Shown in pieces: positions 17,149-27,216 of a DNA stretch of 64,000 nucleotides. The first letter of the stretch is position 1. Each line of letters begins with the position of its first letter. Below the pieces are notes generated by a model, which saw nothing but the letters and a program-made list of their open reading frames with translations, ran no database searches and was not told the DNA's origin. This DNA comes from Burkholderia sp. GAS332 (GTDB lineage: Bacteria; Pseudomonadota; Gammaproteobacteria; Burkholderiales; Burkholderiaceae), in NCBI GenBank assembly GCA_900142905.1, contig FSRV01000002.1, positions 558,001 to 622,000 of the forward strand, read 5' to 3'. Both the position numbers and the translations under genes were made by a program.

Positions 17149-18720
17149 ATGACTCAGGTCCTTGCCAATCCCGCCGACCTGCCGACGCGCACCAAAGTGT
17201 TCGCGTTCGTGCTGATGTGCCTCGGTTTTTTCATGGCGACGCTCGATATCCAGATCGTAGCGTCTTCGCTCAAGGATATCGGCGGCGGTTTGTCCGCGAG
17301 TCAGGATGAGCTTTCGTGGGTGCAGACCTCGTATCTGATCGCGGAGATTCTCGTGATCCCGATGTCCGGTTGGCTCACGCGTGTGTTCTCGACGCGCTGG
17401 GTGTTTGCCTTTTCCGCGCTGGGTTTTACGGTCACCAGTATGCTGTGCGGCCTTGCATGGGACATCAACTCGATGATCCTGTTTCGCGGTTTGCAGGGCG
17501 CGCTCGGCGCCGCGATGATTCCGACCGTGTTCACGACGGCATTCGTGTTGTTCCCCGGCAAGCAGCGCCTGATTGCATCCACCACCATCAGCGCGCTCGC
17601 CACGCTCGCACCGACGGTCGGCCCGGTGATCGGCGGCTGGATCACCTCGCAATGGTCGTGGCACTGGCTGTTCTATCTGAACCTGGTGCCGGGCACCGTC
17701 GTCACGCTGATGGTGCCGAAGTATGTGCACTTCGACAACGTCGATCTCTCGCTGCTGAAAAAGGGCGACTATCCCGGCATCCTGTTGATGTCCGGTTTTC
17801 TTGGTTGCCTGGAATACGTACTGGAGGAAGGGCCACGCAAGAACTGGTTCGGCGACGACGTGATCCTGACGTGTACCTGGGTAGCGGCGATCTGCGGATT
17901 CCTGTTCCTCGTGCACGCGTTCACCGCAAAAGAGCCGATCGTCGATTTGCGCGCACTGGCGATCCGCAACTTCGGCATTGGCAGTCTGCTGTCCTTCATC
18001 ACAGGGATCGGGATTTTCTGCGCGGTGTTCCTGACACCGGTGTTCCTGTCGCGCGTGCGCGGCTTCGATTCGTTGCAGATTGGCGTGGCGTTGCTGTCGG
18101 TGGGATGTTTTCAATTGGTCGCGATGGTCGCGTATTCGGTGGTCGCGCGTTTCGTCGATATGCGGTTGTTGCTGGTGTTCGGCCTGGTGCTGTTCGGCGT
18201 CGGCTGTTATCTGTATGTGCCACTGACCAATCAGTGGGGTTGGCAGGAATTGCTGATCCCGCAGGCGTTGCGCGGCATTGGCCAGCAGTTCTGCATTCCA
18301 CCCATCGTCACGATGGCGCTCGGCTCATTGCCGATGTCGAGGCTTCGATCCGCCAGCGGTCTCTTCAACCTGATGCGCAATCTGGGCGGCGCGATCGGCA
18401 TTGCCGTGAGCAGCACCATGCTCAACGATCGTTTGAATCTCCACTACGAGCGGCTCGACGAGCATCTGAGCGCGGGCCGTCCGGCAGTCGAGTCGATTCT
18501 GCAGCAGCAAAGCGCGCACTTCGCTGCCGTCGGTGGCGATGCGCTGAATGCGGCGAATGCGGGCCTCGGGGCGCTGCATGGGCTGCTGATGCGCGAAGCG
18601 CTCGTGCTCACGTTCTCCGACACGTTCTTTGCGCTGTCGCTCTGTTTCGTCGTCGGTTTGCTGAGCGTGCTGTTCTCCCGCCCGTTTGGCAATACCGCGC
18701 CGCCGCCCGATGCTCATTGA
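17149..18720 (+). CDS. EmrB-type DHA2 MFS drug exporter
   Basis: A 523-residue inner-membrane protein with about 14 hydrophobic helices. DHA2 features include GFFMATLDIQIV in helix 1, the WVQTSYLIAEILVIPMSG segment, and the motif C region LAPTVGPVIGGWI. It is a proton-driven exporter of hydrophobic toxicants and lies 6 nt after the adaptor gene. Substrate unknown. Confidence 0.92.
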   Translation: MTQVLANPADLPTRTKVFAFVLMCLGFFMATLDIQIVASSLKDIGGGLSASQDELSWVQTSYLIAEILVIPMSGWLTRVFSTRWVFAFSALGFTVTSMLCGLAWDINSMILFRGLQGALGAAMIPTVFTTAFVLFPGKQRLIASTTISALATLAPTVGPVIGGWITSQWSWHWLFYLNLVPGTVVTLMVPKYVHFDNVDLSLLKKGDYPGILLMSGFLGCLEYVLEEGPRKNWFGDDVILTCTWVAAICGFLFLVHAFTAKEPIVDLRALAIRNFGIGSLLSFITGIGIFCAVFLTPVFLSRVRGFDSLQIGVALLSVGCFQLVAMVAYSVVARFVDMRLLLVFGLVLFGVGCYLYVPLTNQWGWQELLIPQALRGIGQQFCIPPIVTMALGSLPMSRLRSASGLFNLMRNLGGAIGIAVSSTMLNDRLNLHYERLDEHLSAGRPAVESILQQQSAHFAAVGGDALNAANAGLGALHGLLMREALVLTFSDTFFALSLCFVVGLLSVLFSRPFGNTAPPPDAH

Positions 18721-18730
18721 GGAATTCAGC

Positions 18731-20170
18731 ATGAAACCCATCGTTATGAAAGTACTCGCGAGCGCGGCGCTCCTGGCACTCGCGGCATGCGCAGTGCAAC
18801 CTGAAACACATGCGGACCTGCCGCACACGGTTCAGACCATCGCACCGACCGCCTGGAATGTCGATGCTCCTCAAGACAGCATTAACGCCGACACGTGGTG
18901 GGCCCAATTCGGCGATCCTGTCATGCATCAGCTGGTTGAATCGGTGCTGACCGGCAATCTCGACGTGCAAGCCGCGGTGGAGCGCGTCAAGCAGGCGCAG
19001 GATCTTGCGACGCAAAATCGCGCGGCCTTGCTGCCGGAGTTGAACGCTGGCGCGGGCGCATCCGACTCCCGGCAGAACACGCCGCCGCCGCTTGGCTACG
19101 TGCGCCAAGCCGGGTTCGGCGTGACAGCAAGCTGGACGCCGGACGTTTTCGGCGGTGAGCGTCTTGCCGTTCTCGCCGCCCAGGCGCAAGTGTCGGGGCG
19201 TCAGGCGGCTTTGAATCAACTGCGTCTGGCGCTCGCGGCGAACACTGCGGCGGCGTATATCGATCTGCGCTGGGCGCAATCGCAATTGCAGATTCTCAGC
19301 GACAACGAACAGATCCGTGCGCGCGCCTTGAAACTCACGCAGGAGCGCTTGCATTACGGACTGTCGACCCAACTCGACGTCGCGCGGGCGCAGAACCAGT
19401 TGGAGGATTTGCAGGCGCAGATCCCACGCGTGCAGTCGGCCGTGCAGCATCAATTGAGTCTGATCGCGGTGTATTCGGGGCGCACGCCGGAGAGCGTCGA
19501 TGGCCTGCTGTTGGCTGATGCCAATAAGGCTCGCGACATTCCGGTGCCCGCGCAAAGCGTGCCGCAGACGCTGCCGTCCGACGCGCTGTTGCAGCGGCCC
19601 GATGTGCGCAATGCCTACGCGATGGTCGAACAGCGCGCGGCGGAAGTGGGCGTGTCAAAAGCGCAGCGCTATCCGCAGTTCAGGCTCAATCTCGCCGATG
19701 GCCTGCTGGCCTCGTCCTACCTCGGCTTGCCGACGCTGACCGATAACCTCTTCAGCGCGGCATTAAATGCAACGAGTCCAATTTTTAATGCCGGCCGCAT
19801 CACCGCGAATATCGACGCGAGCGAGAGCCGGATGCGCGAATCGCAACTCGGCCTGCAGCAGACCATGCTGCAAGCGCTCAAGGACATCGAGGACAACCGC
19901 AGCGATCTGGTGAGTGGCGCGGTACAGGTGCAACGTCTGGGTGGCGCGCTCGATGCGTCGAACCATGCGCTGCGTCTGTCGACCGAGCTCTACAAGAACG
20001 GCGCGACGGATTTCCTCGATGTGCTTGCCGCGCAGGAAGCGTATCTGCGCGATGCGGAATCGTTGAATCAGGCCAAACGCGAGCATGCGCTCGCAGCCGT
20101 CGCGTTGTACCGCTCGCTCGGCGGCGGCTGGGATGTGCCTGCGACGGTCACCGCGGCATCGGCAAATTGA
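18731..20170 (+). CDS. Outer-membrane efflux lipoprotein (NodT/OprM family)
   Basis: The ATG at 18731 has GAGGAA upstream and gives 479 residues. The signal LASAALLALAACAVQ supplies a lipobox Cys. Two outer-membrane-efflux repeats follow: DTWWAQFGDPVMHQLV opens the first, and YRSLGGGW is the usual C-terminal ending. It is the trimeric outer-membrane channel of the tripartite pump, 10 nt after the EmrB-like gene. Confidence 0.92.
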   Translation: MKPIVMKVLASAALLALAACAVQPETHADLPHTVQTIAPTAWNVDAPQDSINADTWWAQFGDPVMHQLVESVLTGNLDVQAAVERVKQAQDLATQNRAALLPELNAGAGASDSRQNTPPPLGYVRQAGFGVTASWTPDVFGGERLAVLAAQAQVSGRQAALNQLRLALAANTAAAYIDLRWAQSQLQILSDNEQIRARALKLTQERLHYGLSTQLDVARAQNQLEDLQAQIPRVQSAVQHQLSLIAVYSGRTPESVDGLLLADANKARDIPVPAQSVPQTLPSDALLQRPDVRNAYAMVEQRAAEVGVSKAQRYPQFRLNLADGLLASSYLGLPTLTDNLFSAALNATSPIFNAGRITANIDASESRMRESQLGLQQTMLQALKDIEDNRSDLVSGAVQVQRLGGALDASNHALRLSTELYKNGATDFLDVLAAQEAYLRDAESLNQAKREHALAAVALYRSLGGGWDVPATVTAASAN

Positions 20171-20227
20171 TGCGCGTGGACGTGGCGGCGGAATGGGTGA
20201 AATGGGTAGTCCAACTGGAGATGAACG

Positions 20228-21412
20228 ATGAGTAAGCGAGAAGTAGTGATCTGCAATCCGGTGAGAACGCCGATTGGCGCATTCGGCGGATCGCTGAAAG
20301 AGGTGCCCGCAACCGAACTCGGCGCGGTCGCGGTGCGTGAGACGCTGCGTCGCAGCGGGCTCGATCCGGCCGCGTTGGCGTCCGTCGTGATGGGCAACGT
20401 GATTCAGGCCGGCAACAAGATGAATCCGGCGCGTCAGGCATCGATTAGCGGCGGCGTGCCGGTGGCCGTGCCTGCGTTGACGGTCAATCGTGTGTGCGGT
20501 TCGGGCGCGCAGGCGATCGCCTCCGCGGCACAGGAAATCTGGCTTGGCCTCGGCGATGCAGCCGTGGCCGGCGGCATGGAAAACATGGACCGCGCGCCGT
20601 ATCTGCTCGACGGCAGCCGCTGGGGCTACCGGATGGGCAACGCGCAAGTGCACGACAGCCTGCTGCGCGACGGCCTGAACGACGCGTTTTCCGGCGAGCA
20701 TTCCGGCTGGCATACCGAAGACCTCGTCACGCAGTTCGACCTCACGCGCGAAACGCAGGACCGTTGGGCCGCGCGGTCGCAACAGCGTTTTGCCGAAGCG
20801 CAGGCGCGCGGCGATTTCAACGCTGAACTGGTTGCCGTCGAAGTGCCGGGGCGCAAAGGTCCGCAGCATTTTACGAGCGATGAACAGCCGCGCCCGGATA
20901 CCACCGTCGAAACGCTCGCCAAACTGCGTCCGGCATTCCGTCCGGACGGCACGATTACCGCAGGCAACGCACCGGGATTGAACAGCGGCGCAGCAGCCAT
21001 GCTGGTCGCTGAGCGTGAGTTTGCTGAGGCGCGTGGCATCGAGCCATTCGCGCGGCTGGTGGCGTATGGGGTTGCGGCCGTCGAGCCGGGCATGTTCGGT
21101 CTCGGTCCGGTGCCGGCTGTGCAAATGGCCCTGGCCCGCGCAGGTTGGCAACTCGAGGACGTACAACGCTTCGAGATCAATGAAGCCTTCGCAGCCGTGC
21201 CGCTCGCGGTGGCGCGCAGACTCGGCATCGCGGATGAACTGATCAACGTGCAAGGCGGTGCGATCGCGCACGGTCATCCGATCGGCGCGACCGGTGCGGT
21301 ATTGACGACGCGTCTGCTGCATTCAATGCGCCGCGACGGCCTGAAGCGCGGCGTCGTCACGTTGTGTATCGGGGGCGGGCAGGGGATTGCGCTGGCGTTG
21401 GAAGTGATCTGA
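20228..21412 (+). CDS. Acetyl-CoA acetyltransferase (thiolase)
   Basis: A 394-residue thiolase. Catalytic Cys90 lies in NRVCGSG, then come NEAFA, the GGAIAHGHPIGATGA loop with its His, and CIGGGQG with the second Cys. It joins or splits acetoacetyl-CoA or longer 3-ketoacyl-CoA. It lies 57 nt after the efflux operon with its own Shine-Dalgarno (TGGAG) but no clear partner genes, so the pathway cannot be told from context. Confidence 0.9.
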   Translation: MSKREVVICNPVRTPIGAFGGSLKEVPATELGAVAVRETLRRSGLDPAALASVVMGNVIQAGNKMNPARQASISGGVPVAVPALTVNRVCGSGAQAIASAAQEIWLGLGDAAVAGGMENMDRAPYLLDGSRWGYRMGNAQVHDSLLRDGLNDAFSGEHSGWHTEDLVTQFDLTRETQDRWAARSQQRFAEAQARGDFNAELVAVEVPGRKGPQHFTSDEQPRPDTTVETLAKLRPAFRPDGTITAGNAPGLNSGAAAMLVAEREFAEARGIEPFARLVAYGVAAVEPGMFGLGPVPAVQMALARAGWQLEDVQRFEINEAFAAVPLAVARRLGIADELINVQGGAIAHGHPIGATGAVLTTRLLHSMRRDGLKRGVVTLCIGGGQGIALALEVI

Positions 21413-21494
21413 AATCGGTCGCGGCGCGTTGCGGTGCCCGGGACCGCTGACGCGCCGCGGCTGGCATGTCGCTGAAACGGCGCGGCCGTATCGG

Positions 21495-22721
21495 CTAATG
21501 AAAGATCGGCAAGGCCAGATATCCCTTGATGACGATCGCATTGGCAATGTCGATAAAGAAAGCGCCCACCATCGGCACGACCAGAAACGCGAGGTGCGAA
21601 TGGCCGAAGCGGGCTGTGACGGCCTGCATGTTGGCAATCGCCGTGGGCGTGGCGCCGAGTCCGAAACCGCAATGGCCGGAGGCGAGCACGACAGCATCAT
21701 AGTTGCGGCCCATCACGCGGAACGTGACGAAGATCGCATAGAGCGCCATCAAAACGGTCTGCGCGACGAGAATCGAAACGACCGGCAGCGCTAGCGAGGC
21801 GAGGTCCCAGAGCTTGAGCGTCATCAGCGCCATGGCGAGGAATAGCGCGAGGCTCACGTTGCCGAGCAGGGCGACGGCGTGATCGAGAACGGGCTTGCCC
21901 GCAAGCCCGAGTGCATTGCTTAGCACCACGCCGACGAATAGCACGCAGACAAAAGTCGGCAGCTCGATCGCGGTGCCGGCCAATACTTGTGCGAGCGCGT
22001 CGCCGGCCGCGAGGCTGATCGCGATCAGTGCCAGCGTCTCAATGAAGGCGGCAGGCGTAGTGGCTTGTTCCGCCTTCGGTTCTTCGAAGGCGAGCGGCGC
22101 TTCGGCGGGGCTGTCGCCGCGCTTCTCTGCTTGATTCGCGGCATGCGCGGCGTCCTTCCTCGCGACTTGCCGCATCAGCACGCGCGCCACGGGGCCGCCG
22201 AGAATGCCGCCCATCACGAGGCCGAAAGTCGCGCAGGCAATCGCCGCCTCGGTGGCGGATTGAAGTCCATGGTGTTCGGCGAACACCTTGCCCCATGCAG
22301 CGCCTGTGCCATGACCGCCGGACAGGGTGATCGAACCGACCAGCAAACCATACAGAGGATCGATGCCCAGTAGATAAGTGAGGGCGATGCCTACTGCATT
22401 CTGCAGGAGCAGCAAGCCGATCACGAGAGCGAGAAAACGCAGCAACAGCGGGCCGCCTGACTTGAGGCTGGCGAGGTTGGCGTTGAGGCCGATGGTCGCG
22501 AAGAAGGCGAGCATCAGCGGTGTTTGCAGTGCGGTATCGAAGCGTACTTCGATGTGGCTCGTGGTGCGCAGGATCAGCAGCACGATGGCCACCAGCAGCC
22601 CGCCGGCAACGGGTTCGGGAATCGTATAGCTGCGCAGCAGGGGGATCCATCCGACTAGCCTGTTCCCCAGCAGCAGAACCAGTGAAGCCGTGACGAGTGT
22701 TCCATAGATACCGACGTTCAT
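21495..22721 (-). CDS. gltS: Sodium/glutamate symporter GltS
   Basis: The ATG at 22721 is preceded by GAGGT and gives 408 residues, close to E. coli GltS (about 400). About ten hydrophobic helices are present. Family features are GLNANLASLKSGG, the SGGHGTGAAWGKVF loop, and a second-half SGHCGFGLGATPTAIANM re-entrant loop. A charged cytoplasmic linker rich in Glu/Ala separates the two halves. It imports glutamate with sodium. It is convergent with the thiolase and divergent from the nucleoside transporter. Confidence 0.92.
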   Translation of the reverse strand: MNVGIYGTLVTASLVLLLGNRLVGWIPLLRSYTIPEPVAGGLLVAIVLLILRTTSHIEVRFDTALQTPLMLAFFATIGLNANLASLKSGGPLLLRFLALVIGLLLLQNAVGIALTYLLGIDPLYGLLVGSITLSGGHGTGAAWGKVFAEHHGLQSATEAAIACATFGLVMGGILGGPVARVLMRQVARKDAAHAANQAEKRGDSPAEAPLAFEEPKAEQATTPAAFIETLALIAISLAAGDALAQVLAGTAIELPTFVCVLFVGVVLSNALGLAGKPVLDHAVALLGNVSLALFLAMALMTLKLWDLASLALPVVSILVAQTVLMALYAIFVTFRVMGRNYDAVVLASGHCGFGLGATPTAIANMQAVTARFGHSHLAFLVVPMVGAFFIDIANAIVIKGYLALPIFH

Positions 22722-22978
22722 AGGCGACCTCGTTGAGAATGAATGGTCTTCACAGCGTGACGAGGCGTCTGACGGCGTGTGGAGCGGTAAAGGAGCGAGC
22801 GGGAAACGCCTGTGGCGTGAGGGTACCTGAACGGCGCTGATCCAACAACGGCTGCGCGCGAGGCGCATTGTCCTGGACCGCCTGGTCGCCGATGTTGGCG
22901 TGAGAGCATATTTAGAGTTTTTCTCCCGCATCGGTTTCGTTTAGCATCCTTGTCACTTTCACAAGAACACCAAGAGAC

Positions 22979-24256
22979 ATGGCACTGATCGCACGAAACA
23001 TCCTCGGAATTGCCGTCCTGCTGCTTATCGCCTTCATCTTTTCGACTAACCGCCGCGCCATCCGCTTACGGACTGTAATTACGGCGTTGCTTGCGCAGAT
23101 CGGTATCGGCGCGTTCATTCTCTTCGTGCCGCTCGGCAAGACGATCCTCGCGTCCGTCGCGTCCGGCGTCAATGATGTACTCGGCTATGGCAACGCGGGC
23201 ATCGCGTTTCTGTTCGGCGGCCTCGTGCAAGCGAAGATGTTCCAGGTCTTCGGCGATGGCGGATTCATTTTTGCCGTGCGGGTGCTGCCGGCCATCATCT
23301 TCGTGACCGCGCTGATTTCGGTGCTGTACTACATCGGCGTGATGCGCTGGATCGTGCTCGTGCTCGGCACGCTGTTTCACAAACTGCTCGGGGTATCGAA
23401 GCTCGAATCGTTCTCGGCCGTGACCACCATCTTCCTGGGCCAAAGCGAAATGCCTGCCGTGGTCAAGCCGTTCGTGCGCGACATGACCGGCGCCGAACTG
23501 TTCGCGGTCATGTCGAGCGGCATGGCGGCGATTGCCGGTTCGGTGCTGGCCGGCTATGCGGGCCTCGGGGTGCGGGTTGACTATCTGCTGGCTGCGTCGT
23601 TCATGGCGGTGCCCGGCGGCTTGCTGTTCGCGAAGATCCTTCACCCGACCACCGAACCGAGTCGCGTGCATCTCGAGCATCTCAGCTTCGACGAAAAGCG
23701 TCCCGCGAATGTGATTGAAGCCGCGAGTTCAGGCGCGACAGTGGGCCTGAAAATCGCCGTGATGGTCGGCGCGATGCTGATCGCGTTCGTCGGCTTGATC
23801 GCGCTGCTCAACGGCATTGTGGGTGGCATAGGCGGCTGGTTCGGCCATCCGCAACTGTCGATGCAGTCGGTGCTCGGCACGGTGTTCGCGCCGCTCGCGT
23901 ATCTGATCGGTGTGCCGTGGAACGAAGCCGCAATCGCCGGCGACTTTCTCGGCCAGAAGATCATTCTGAATGAATTTGTCGCTTATGCATCGCTGTCGCC
24001 GTATCTGAAAGATGCCGCCAGCGTGAGCGCGGCCGGCTTGCAGGCGCTCGATCCGCGTACCCTTGCTATTCTGTCGTTTGCGTTGTGCGGCTTCGCGAAC
24101 TTTGCGTCGATCGCGGTGCTGACCGGTGGTTTTAGCGCTGTCGCGCCGGAACGCCGCGCTGAAGTCGCGCGCTATGGCCTGCGTGTCGTGCTCGCCGCTA
24201 CACTCTCGAACCTGATGAGCGCGACGATTGCGGGTATGTTCCTGACGCTGAATTGA
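22979..24256 (+). CDS. nupC: NupC-family concentrative nucleoside transporter
   Basis: A 425-residue membrane protein. CNT-family features are FVFGDGGFIFAVRVLP-type sequence, FLGQSEMPAVVKP (the conserved Gln-Ser-Glu loop), LLAASFMAVPGGLLFAKI and LNEFVAYASL. It couples uptake of nucleosides to protons or sodium. It starts a three-gene salvage operon with cytidine deaminase (15-nt gap) and a nucleoside hydrolase. Confidence 0.92.
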   Translation: MALIARNILGIAVLLLIAFIFSTNRRAIRLRTVITALLAQIGIGAFILFVPLGKTILASVASGVNDVLGYGNAGIAFLFGGLVQAKMFQVFGDGGFIFAVRVLPAIIFVTALISVLYYIGVMRWIVLVLGTLFHKLLGVSKLESFSAVTTIFLGQSEMPAVVKPFVRDMTGAELFAVMSSGMAAIAGSVLAGYAGLGVRVDYLLAASFMAVPGGLLFAKILHPTTEPSRVHLEHLSFDEKRPANVIEAASSGATVGLKIAVMVGAMLIAFVGLIALLNGIVGGIGGWFGHPQLSMQSVLGTVFAPLAYLIGVPWNEAAIAGDFLGQKIILNEFVAYASLSPYLKDAASVSAAGLQALDPRTLAILSFALCGFANFASIAVLTGGFSAVAPERRAEVARYGLRVVLAATLSNLMSATIAGMFLTLN

Positions 24257-24271
24257 ATTGAGGATCGTTGC

Positions 24272-24661
24272 ATGAACATGGAACAACTGCTGGAACGCGC
24301 GGGTATTGCGCGAGAAAAGGCCTACGCGCCTTATTCGAAGTTCAAGGTCGGCGCCGCGCTGCTGACCAAAGACGGCACCGTATTCGACGGCTGCAACGTC
24401 GAGAATGCATCGTATGGACTGTGCAATTGCGCTGAACGTACGGCGTTTTTTAGCGCAATTTCCGCGGGCTATCAGCGCGACCAGTTCGCCGCGCTTGCCG
24501 TGATCGGCGATACGGATGGACCGATCGCACCATGTGGCGCGTGCCGCCAGGTGATCATCGAACTGGGCGGCCCCGAATTGCCGATCCGCCTCGGCAATCT
24601 GCATGGCGCGACCCGTGACACCACTGCGCGTGAACAATTGCCGGACGCGTTCTATCTATGA
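24272..24661 (+). CDS. cdd: Cytidine deaminase
   Basis: A 129-residue tetrameric-type cytidine deaminase. Zinc ligands Cys53, Cys88 and Cys91 and catalytic Glu55 are in NCAERTAFF and PCGACRQ. It converts cytidine or deoxycytidine to uridine or deoxyuridine. It is coupled by a 4-nt overlap to the nucleoside hydrolase and sits just downstream of NupC, forming a compact uptake-and-breakdown unit. Confidence 0.95.
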   Translation: MNMEQLLERAGIAREKAYAPYSKFKVGAALLTKDGTVFDGCNVENASYGLCNCAERTAFFSAISAGYQRDQFAALAVIGDTDGPIAPCGACRQVIIELGGPELPIRLGNLHGATRDTTAREQLPDAFYL

Positions 24662-25623
24662 GCAAGCACAAGGTTATCTACGACACCGATCCCGGTGTGG
24701 ACGATGCGATGGCGCTCGTTTTCCAGGCGCGGCATCCGGACATCGAATTGCTCGGTTTGACGAGCGTATTCGGCAATGCCACGATCGAGACCACCACGCG
24801 CAATGCGCGTTTCCTGGCCGGGCGATTCGCGCCGGGCGTGCCGGTTGCACAGGGCGCTGCCGCTCCGCTCAAGCGCGCAGCGCCCGAGCCGCTCGCCTGG
24901 ATTCACGGCGACAACGGACTTGGCAACGTCGCGATCGAAGCCGGGGTTGAAGCCGCGCTCGACGCACGCCCCGCGCACCGCTTCATCATCGACACGGTGC
25001 GCGCGCATCCCGGCGAAGTCACGCTGATCGCCGTGGGCCCGCTCACGAACCTGGCGTTGGCGCTGGCCGACGATCCGCAGATCGCCCCGCTGGTCAAGCA
25101 GGTGGTCATCATGGGCGGCGCGTTCGGCACGGACGGCGTGCTCGGCAACGTGACCCCCGCCGCCGAAGCGAACATCCTCGGCGACCCCGATGCCGCTGAC
25201 AGGGTGCTCGGCGCGCCGTGGCCGGTGGCGATCGTGGGGCTCGACGTCACGCAGCGCACCATCATGAGCCGGGACTATCTGGCGTCGCTGCGCGATCGCG
25301 GCGGTGCAGCAGGGCAGTTCGTGTGGGACGTGTCGCGGCACTACGAGGCCTTTCATGAGCAAAGCGCGCAACTCAGGGGCATTTACGTCCATGACTCGTC
25401 GGCGGTCACCTATGTGCTGGCGCCGCATCTTTATACGACGCGCAGTGGCCCCGTACGCGTGCTGACGGACGGTATCGCGGTGGGTCAGACCATCCAGAAG
25501 CCCTCTACGATGCCGGTGCCCGCGCCGGACTGGGACAGCCGGCCCGAGTGCACAGTCTGTCTGGACGTGGATGTGCCCGGGATGCTCGCGCTTTACGAGC
25601 ACACCCTTTGTGGCACGCTGTAG
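24658..25623 (+). CDS. Nucleoside hydrolase (IunH/Rih type)
   Basis: A 321-residue enzyme with the calcium-binding signature VIYDTDPGVDDAMAL at the N-terminus. GLTSVFGNA, IHGDNGLGNV and the C-terminal metal-site region YVHDSSAVTYV follow. It hydrolyses ribonucleosides to base and ribose. With NupC and Cdd upstream, pyrimidine nucleosides (uridine formed from cytidine) are the likely substrates; specificity is not readable from sequence alone. Confidence 0.92.
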   Translation: MSKHKVIYDTDPGVDDAMALVFQARHPDIELLGLTSVFGNATIETTTRNARFLAGRFAPGVPVAQGAAAPLKRAAPEPLAWIHGDNGLGNVAIEAGVEAALDARPAHRFIIDTVRAHPGEVTLIAVGPLTNLALALADDPQIAPLVKQVVIMGGAFGTDGVLGNVTPAAEANILGDPDAADRVLGAPWPVAIVGLDVTQRTIMSRDYLASLRDRGGAAGQFVWDVSRHYEAFHEQSAQLRGIYVHDSSAVTYVLAPHLYTTRSGPVRVLTDGIAVGQTIQKPSTMPVPAPDWDSRPECTVCLDVDVPGMLALYEHTLCGTL

Positions 25624-25915
25624 GACGATCTCGCAACGTCGCTGCCGCTTGTTCCGGGAAGCCCCGTCTCAGCGCCTCTTTTTATGCAGACCGAGGCTTA
25701 GCGGACGGCCGGCAGCGCGGCGATTGATCTGACATAAGAGAGCAGTGCGGAGAGCAGTGCGGCCGCGGTGCGTTGCAGCAAGCCGGCCCTGCATGGATGG
25801 CCGATGCGCATCGTCAATCTTTGCTACATTTCTGCAGACGTGCTGCGTGTGCGGTCCTCGAAGCCTCGGCTTATCGACCCGGCGTGTGTGACCCAAATCT
25901 ATCAAGAGGCAAAAG

Positions 25916-26851
25916 ATGCGAATTCTAGTCGTAGGGGCGGGCGCCGTGGGCGGCTATTTCGGTGGACGTCTCGCAGCGGCAGGCGAGGACGTGACCTTCC
26001 TCGTGCGCCCCGGCCGTGCGGAAAAACTCCAGCGTGACGGTCTCGTCATCAACAGCGCGCGCGGCAATCTCACGTTGCGCGACGTCAAGACGATACTCGC
26101 CGGCGTTGGCGCGGAGCCGTTCGATCTGGTGCTGCTCAGTTGCAAAGCCTACAGTCTCGACGACGCGATCGATTCGTTTGCGCCGCTGGTCGGCGAGTCG
26201 ACGCTGATTCTGCCGATGCTCAACGGCATGCGCCATATCGACGTGCTCAAGGAAAAGTTCGGTGCGTCACGCGTACTGGGCGGTCAATGCGTGATCGCGG
26301 CGACGCTCAGCCCTGAGCAGCACATCATGCATCTGAACGAAACGCACGCGATCACCTTCGGTGAACTGGACGGCGGCACGTCCGAGCGCGTAGAGGCGAT
26401 CGCGGACGCGATGGCCGGCGCGAACTTCGATGCGGTGATCAGCGACAACATCCTGCTGCGCATGTGGGAAAAGTGGGTGTTCCTGGCCACACTGGCGGCC
26501 GGTACGTGCTTGATGCGTGGTTCGGTCGGCGATATTCTGGCGGCGCCCGATGGCAAGCGCATCTTTGAAAACCTGCTCGGCGAGTGCCGTGGCGTGGCCG
26601 AAAACAATGGCTTCACCATGGGCCCGGACTTCGATGCCCGAGCGACCCAAACGCTCTTCACGCCTTCGCCGCTCACGGCTTCGATGATGCGCGACGTCGA
26701 AAATCATTCGCATACCGAGGCGGATCACATTCTCGGCGATCTGATCTCGCGTGGCGGCGATGCGCAGAAGGGCGAGCACGGCTTGTCGCTGCTGCGTATC
26801 GCCTATAGTCATCTGAAGACGTATGAAGCGAGGCAGACCCGCACGTCGTGA
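25916..26851 (+). CDS. panE: 2-dehydropantoate 2-reductase
   Basis: A 311-residue protein. The N-terminal Rossmann motif is GAGAVGGYFGGRL. SCKAYSLDDA contains the catalytic-type Lys77, LNGMRHIDVL supplies the conserved Asn, and the C-terminal helical domain includes SMMRDVENHSHTEAD with the usual conserved Ser/Asp/Glu. It reduces ketopantoate to pantoate with NADPH in pantothenate synthesis, but paralogues reduce other 2-keto acids. It stands 292 nt after the nucleoside operon, probably under its own promoter. Confidence 0.85.
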   Translation: MRILVVGAGAVGGYFGGRLAAAGEDVTFLVRPGRAEKLQRDGLVINSARGNLTLRDVKTILAGVGAEPFDLVLLSCKAYSLDDAIDSFAPLVGESTLILPMLNGMRHIDVLKEKFGASRVLGGQCVIAATLSPEQHIMHLNETHAITFGELDGGTSERVEAIADAMAGANFDAVISDNILLRMWEKWVFLATLAAGTCLMRGSVGDILAAPDGKRIFENLLGECRGVAENNGFTMGPDFDARATQTLFTPSPLTASMMRDVENHSHTEADHILGDLISRGGDAQKGEHGLSLLRIAYSHLKTYEARQTRTS

Positions 26852-26905
26852 GCGTCGCGCATATCAGTGCTTGCACATAGCAGCCTAACGTTTCGGAGGT
26901 CAAGC

Positions 26906-27205
26906 ATGCCGAGTCCAACCGGATCGGTGCCCGCGCTGAGTTCGGCCGCAGCCACGATCTTCTCGATCGGCATTGTGTTTCTCGGCTATTGGGGCGTGCA
27001 CGAGTCGGCGAAATGGCGCTTCAGCGACGTGACGGTGGTCGCGTTTGCGCTGGTCGGCTTTGCCTGCCTCGGGCTCGTGCCGTGGATGGCGACGCGCCCC
27101 GTCCCAACCGAAACCAGCGACGCCGGCATCCGCGTCGCGCGGCGTCTGTTTCTCGTCGGCATGGCGGCGACATGGATTGCGGTGGCACTGTCGGTCGTCG
27201 CGTAA
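26906..27205 (+). CDS. Small three-helix membrane protein, unknown
   Basis: The ATG at 26906 follows a good GGAGG and gives 99 residues. Three hydrophobic stretches are visible: about 15-33, 42-62 and 80-98. I do not recognise a family. It lies 54 nt after panE in the same direction and is convergent with the copper gene set. Confidence 0.6.
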   Translation: MPSPTGSVPALSSAAATIFSIGIVFLGYWGVHESAKWRFSDVTVVAFALVGFACLGLVPWMATRPVPTETSDAGIRVARRLFLVGMAATWIAVALSVVA

Positions 27206-27216
27206 CACAGCCTGGT

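Noticed and set aside
17316..18734. Plus-strand frame of 472 codons inside the EmrB-like gene
   Set aside because: Out-of-frame shadow; the true frame has 14 membrane helices and DHA2 motifs.
22722..22931. 70-residue N-terminal extension of GltS
   Set aside because: Arg/Ser-rich and not membrane-like; the ATG at 22721 has GAGGT and gives the usual GltS length.
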